Notes under the pieces: generated by a model
Databases searched by the model: none
The model's input: only the letters and a program-made list of their open reading frames with translations
What the model was told of the DNA's origin: nothing
NCBI GenBank assembly: GCA_035510715.1
Contig: DATKGQ010000039.1
Location: forward strand, 1-7,497
DNA: 7,497 nucleotides
DNA from: DATKGQ01 sp035510715
GTDB lineage: Bacteria; Patescibacteriota; Saccharimonadia; Saccharimonadales; UBA4665
Reading direction: 5' to 3'
Shown: positions 5,561 through 7,497 of the stretch, piece after piece
Position numbering within the stretch: position 1 is the first letter of the stretch
Layout of the letters: every line of letters begins with the position of its first letter
Program-made: the position numbers and the translations under genes

Positions 5561-5718
5561 TTTTCCACTGCTTAAATTTTAATTATTTAATGAGCGTGTA
5601 CTTAATGCGGACAAGTCCTGTTTTAAGCACTTGCTTAGCACAAGTTAGGCGCTTATTTTCCACTGCAAATTTAGTGCTTTTTACTTCTAAATATAGTCGC
5701 TTATACACACTATCCACC
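5561..5718 (+). promoter_or_regulatory. Four DnaA-box-like sites downstream of dnaA
   Basis: TTTTCCACT (5561-5569 and 5656-5664) each differ from TTWTNCACA by the last base. TTATACACA (5701-5709) fits fully. CTATCCACC (5710-5718) has two mismatches but abuts the previous site directly. All point toward the AT-rich stretch before dnaN, as expected for loading a DnaA filament onto the melting region. Confidence 0.65.
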
Positions 5719-5722
5719 ATAC

Positions 5723-5763
5723 CTACTATAAGAACTATAAAATTAAATATATTATTAATAATA
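5723..5763. promoter_or_regulatory. Putative DnaA-trio element and AT-rich duplex-unwinding element
   Basis: Starting four bases after the last box, the plus strand reads CTA CTA TAA GAA CTA TAA (5723-5740), so the opposite strand has 3'-GAT-5' three times in six triplets. It continues into an almost pure A/T run up to the dnaN ribosome-binding site. In Bacillus subtilis, triplets of this type next to a DnaA box guide DnaA onto single-stranded DNA at the unwinding site between dnaA and dnaN. Position, orientation and the CTACTA start agree; the TAA and GAA triplets deviate from the consensus. Confidence 0.6.
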
Positions 5764-5777
5764 GAAGGAGTTTATTC

Positions 5778-6869
5778 ATGAAGCTGCAAGTTACTCAGGA
5801 AAATTTTAACAAAGCCCTAACCAGTGTGGCTCGAGTAGCTAGCAGCCGGAGTACTCTGCCGATCTTAGCCAATATACTGATTAAAACCATCAATAACCGC
5901 CTGAGTATTTCCGCCACCAATCTTGATATTGCCATCACCCACTTTATTGGTTCAAAAATCACCAGCGAAGGCGCGGTAACTATTCCAGCCCGTCTGACCC
6001 AGGATTTTATCAGCAGCGTTCCGTCTGGTGTGATTGAATTGGAACTGGACAATAATAAATTGCACATTACTACCGAACAGTACAATTCGGTTATTAACGG
6101 AATTGCCGCCGATGAATTTCCGGTTATGCCGGCAATTAAAAGCGGCGAAACCTGGAAATTACCAGCCGCTGATCTAAAAAAAGCTCTTCAACAAGTTATT
6201 TTCGCCGCCAGCAACGACAGCGCCCGGCCGGTTTTAACTGGTTTATATTTTCATAATGTTGATAAAACCCTGTACCTGGCAGCTACTGACAGTTACCGCT
6301 TGGCAGAAACAAAATTAGCAGCTGCCAAGAAAGAAACTTCACTCCTGATTCCGGCTAGCGCGTTGCATGATTTACTAAGGGTTTTAAGTGATATTGAAGA
6401 CGATGTCCAGATTACCCATGACGACCAACAGGTTTTATTCCAGGCCGGTGATATTGAGTTGGTAGCCCGTCTAATCGAGGGTAATTATCCGGATTATCAG
6501 AAGCTTATTCCTAAGAAGTTCTCGGTTACTGCTACTATGGCTCGTGAGGAATTTTTAAATATCACCAAAGTCTCAAGCTTATTTGCCCGCGAGACTGCCG
6601 GCAGCATTACCTTAAAAGTTGATGAAGCAGCTCAATCTGTTAACATTCATTCAGTAGCCTCACAGTTGGGTGAAAATACCGCCAGCGCCTCAGCCAGCAT
6701 TACCGGCAGCGGCAGCATAACACTAAATTCGCGCTATCTATTGGATGGCTTACACGCTTTTGATGGCGAACAAATTAGTTTTTGTTTTAACGGCAAACTG
6801 GAACCGTCACTATTGAAAGATCCGGCCAACGACAGTTATTTGCATATTATTATGCCGCTCAAAAGCTAG
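5778..6869 (+). CDS. dnaN: DNA polymerase III beta subunit (sliding clamp)
   Basis: DnaN forms a dimeric ring around DNA that tethers polymerase III and other replication and repair proteins. The 363-residue length is normal. Family features: N-terminal LQVTQENFNKALTSVARVASSRSTLPILANILI; IPARLTQDFISSVP in domain 1; GLYFHNVDKTLYLAATDSYRLAETKL (about 155-180) in domain 2; LIEGNYPDYQKLIP starting domain 3; and the C-terminal HIIMPLKS that lines the peptide-binding pocket (the MPL end is typical). The ATG at 5778 is supported by AAGGAG (5765-5770) 7 nt upstream. It sits between the origin's AT-rich stretch and recF, whose start is 13 nt past its stop. Confidence 0.98.
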   Translation: MKLQVTQENFNKALTSVARVASSRSTLPILANILIKTINNRLSISATNLDIAITHFIGSKITSEGAVTIPARLTQDFISSVPSGVIELELDNNKLHITTEQYNSVINGIAADEFPVMPAIKSGETWKLPAADLKKALQQVIFAASNDSARPVLTGLYFHNVDKTLYLAATDSYRLAETKLAAAKKETSLLIPASALHDLLRVLSDIEDDVQITHDDQQVLFQAGDIELVARLIEGNYPDYQKLIPKKFSVTATMAREEFLNITKVSSLFARETAGSITLKVDEAAQSVNIHSVASQLGENTASASASITGSGSITLNSRYLLDGLHAFDGEQISFCFNGKLEPSLLKDPANDSYLHIIMPLKS

Positions 6870-6882
6870 TACTTAGTCGGGC

Positions 6883-7497
6883 ATGATTACCAATATCCAC
6901 CTGGAAAATTTCCGTTCGTATCACAATGAATCGTTTGAATTCGCACCGGGCATAAATATTGTTGTCGGACCGAACGCCAGCGGTAAAACCAACTTGCTGG
7001 AAGCAATTTTGTTTATTGCCCAAGGTGAAACTTACCGGACCCACAACTCGGCTGAACTTATTAATAATAAAGCTAAATCAGCTCGCCTGGAAGCGCATGG
7101 CGATAACAGCGAGATTAGAATTGCCTATCTGGAACGCCAAGCCGAAACCGCTACCAAACAATTTAAATTTAATGACCAGACACTAAAGCGGCTGAGTTTT
7201 TTAAAACGCCTGCCAATAGTTTTGTTCGAGCCCAACAATGTGTTGATTGTTACCGGTTCACCGCAATTACGCAGGGATTTTTTGGATGACCTATTAGAAC
7301 AACTTAAACCAGGTTATAGCACTTTACGCCGCCGCTACAAAAGAATCCTGGCTCAACGCAATAACTTGCTCCGCCAAGGAGCGATAGCGGCTAGCAAACA
7401 GTTATTCGCTTGGGATATTCGCTTGAGCGAGCTCGGCGAGCAAATTGCTAACTTGCGCTGGGAGTTGGTGGAAACAATTAATAAATCAGCCGAAAAA
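6883..7497 (+). CDS. recF: RecF, DNA repair ATPase, N-terminal part (runs off window)
   Basis: The frame from ATG 6883 stays open to the window end (205 residues of a usual 350-370). It begins MITNIHLENFRSYHNESFEF, the typical RecF/SMC-like start, followed by Walker A GPNASGKTN (residues 29-37, K35) and LLEAILF. PIVLFEPNNVLIVTGSPQLRRDFLD near 118-142 matches the RecF 'vvlFsPeDl.lv.GsP..RR.flD' region, and RRRYKRILAQRNNLL matches the following helix. RecF acts with RecO and RecR to load RecA at single-strand gaps. The start is set by an in-frame TAG at 6874-6876; no other start lies between. No clear Shine-Dalgarno sequence is seen, and translation probably depends on coupling to dnaN, 13 nt upstream. 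The Walker B and signature motifs lie outside the window. Confidence 0.95.
   Translation, partial: MITNIHLENFRSYHNESFEFAPGINIVVGPNASGKTNLLEAILFIAQGETYRTHNSAELINNKAKSARLEAHGDNSEIRIAYLERQAETATKQFKFNDQTLKRLSFLKRLPIVLFEPNNVLIVTGSPQLRRDFLDDLLEQLKPGYSTLRRRYKRILAQRNNLLRQGAIAASKQLFAWDIRLSELGEQIANLRWELVETINKSAEK

Larger units (their letters stand above)
5517..5777. other. oriC, downstream region with probable unwinding site (dnaA-dnaN spacer)
   Basis: These 261 bp between dnaA and dnaN hold four box-like sites in one orientation, an 11-bp direct repeat TTTTCCACTGC (5561-5571 and 5656-5666), an inverted repeat ACTTG/CAAGT (5629-5633, 5641-5645) and a terminal AT-only stretch. A 90-codon open frame crosses it but looks like non-coding sequence. 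Bipartite origins with boxes on both sides of dnaA are established in Bacillus and Helicobacter, and this layout is similar. No dnaN promoter could be singled out; dnaN may be read from dnaA. Confidence 0.75.

Noticed and set aside
5509..5781. 90-codon open frame overlapping the end of dnaA and the whole dnaA-dnaN spacer
   Set aside because: It has no family resemblance and an odd composition, runs through DnaA boxes and the AT-rich unwinding stretch, and lacks a specific ribosome-binding site. The region is better explained as origin DNA.
6883..6918. Loss of a key Walker A residue in RecF (GPNASGKT instead of the common GxNGxGKT)
   Set aside because: The GxxxxGKT pattern is complete; Ala in place of the middle Gly is a tolerated variation and no sign of inactivation.

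Overview
The window covers the replication-origin neighbourhood of a bacterial chromosome. On the minus strand lies rpmH-rnpA-yidC-jag(khpB), reading leftward. On the plus strand lies dnaA-dnaN-recF, reading rightward. The two blocks diverge from an AT-rich, DnaA-box-containing spacer. The order is the ancestral bacterial oriC order. The short YidC without a large periplasmic domain, the short Jag/KhpB without a Jag-N domain, and the 45-residue L34 fit a small, compact genome. A Patescibacteria/CPR lineage such as Saccharibacteria is my best guess, but this is an inference from general gene style. All stops seen are TAA or TAG, so UGA recoding cannot be tested here.

Left edge (1-1838): the C-terminal half of a GT4-family glycosyltransferase, cut by the window start, is followed by a visibly AT-rich gene for a P-loop kinase of the cytidylate-kinase type. 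The last ~97 bp of the glycosyltransferase homology are repeated, about 90% identical, directly after the kinase. The kinase is therefore bracketed by a direct repeat, and the second copy is an orphan C-terminal fragment of a glycosyltransferase. A ~490-bp AT-rich spacer follows. It has no convincing gene but holds two striking palindromes (26 bp perfect; 34 bp with one mismatched pair) and a 44-nt purine tract.

Minus-strand block (1839-3872): L34 (rpmH), RNase P protein (rnpA), YidC insertase and the KH-R3H RNA-binding protein Jag/KhpB. rnpA/yidC overlap by one base, and yidC/jag are separated by two bases, so these three are translationally linked. rnpA has a perfect TATAAT hexamer only 8 nt before its start codon and no Shine-Dalgarno sequence.

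Origin (3873-4160 and 5517-5777): DnaA boxes lie on both sides of dnaA. Four are upstream, one of them overlapping the likely -35 of dnaA. Four box-like sites, all in the same orientation, lie between dnaA and dnaN. The last two boxes sit next to CTA-CTA triplets and an AT-only stretch, which resembles the DnaA-trio unwinding element known from Bacillus subtilis. Origin melting is therefore most likely in the dnaA-dnaN spacer.

Right block (4161-7497): DnaA (initiator), DnaN (sliding clamp) and the N-terminal 205 residues of RecF (gap-repair ATPase), which runs off the window end.
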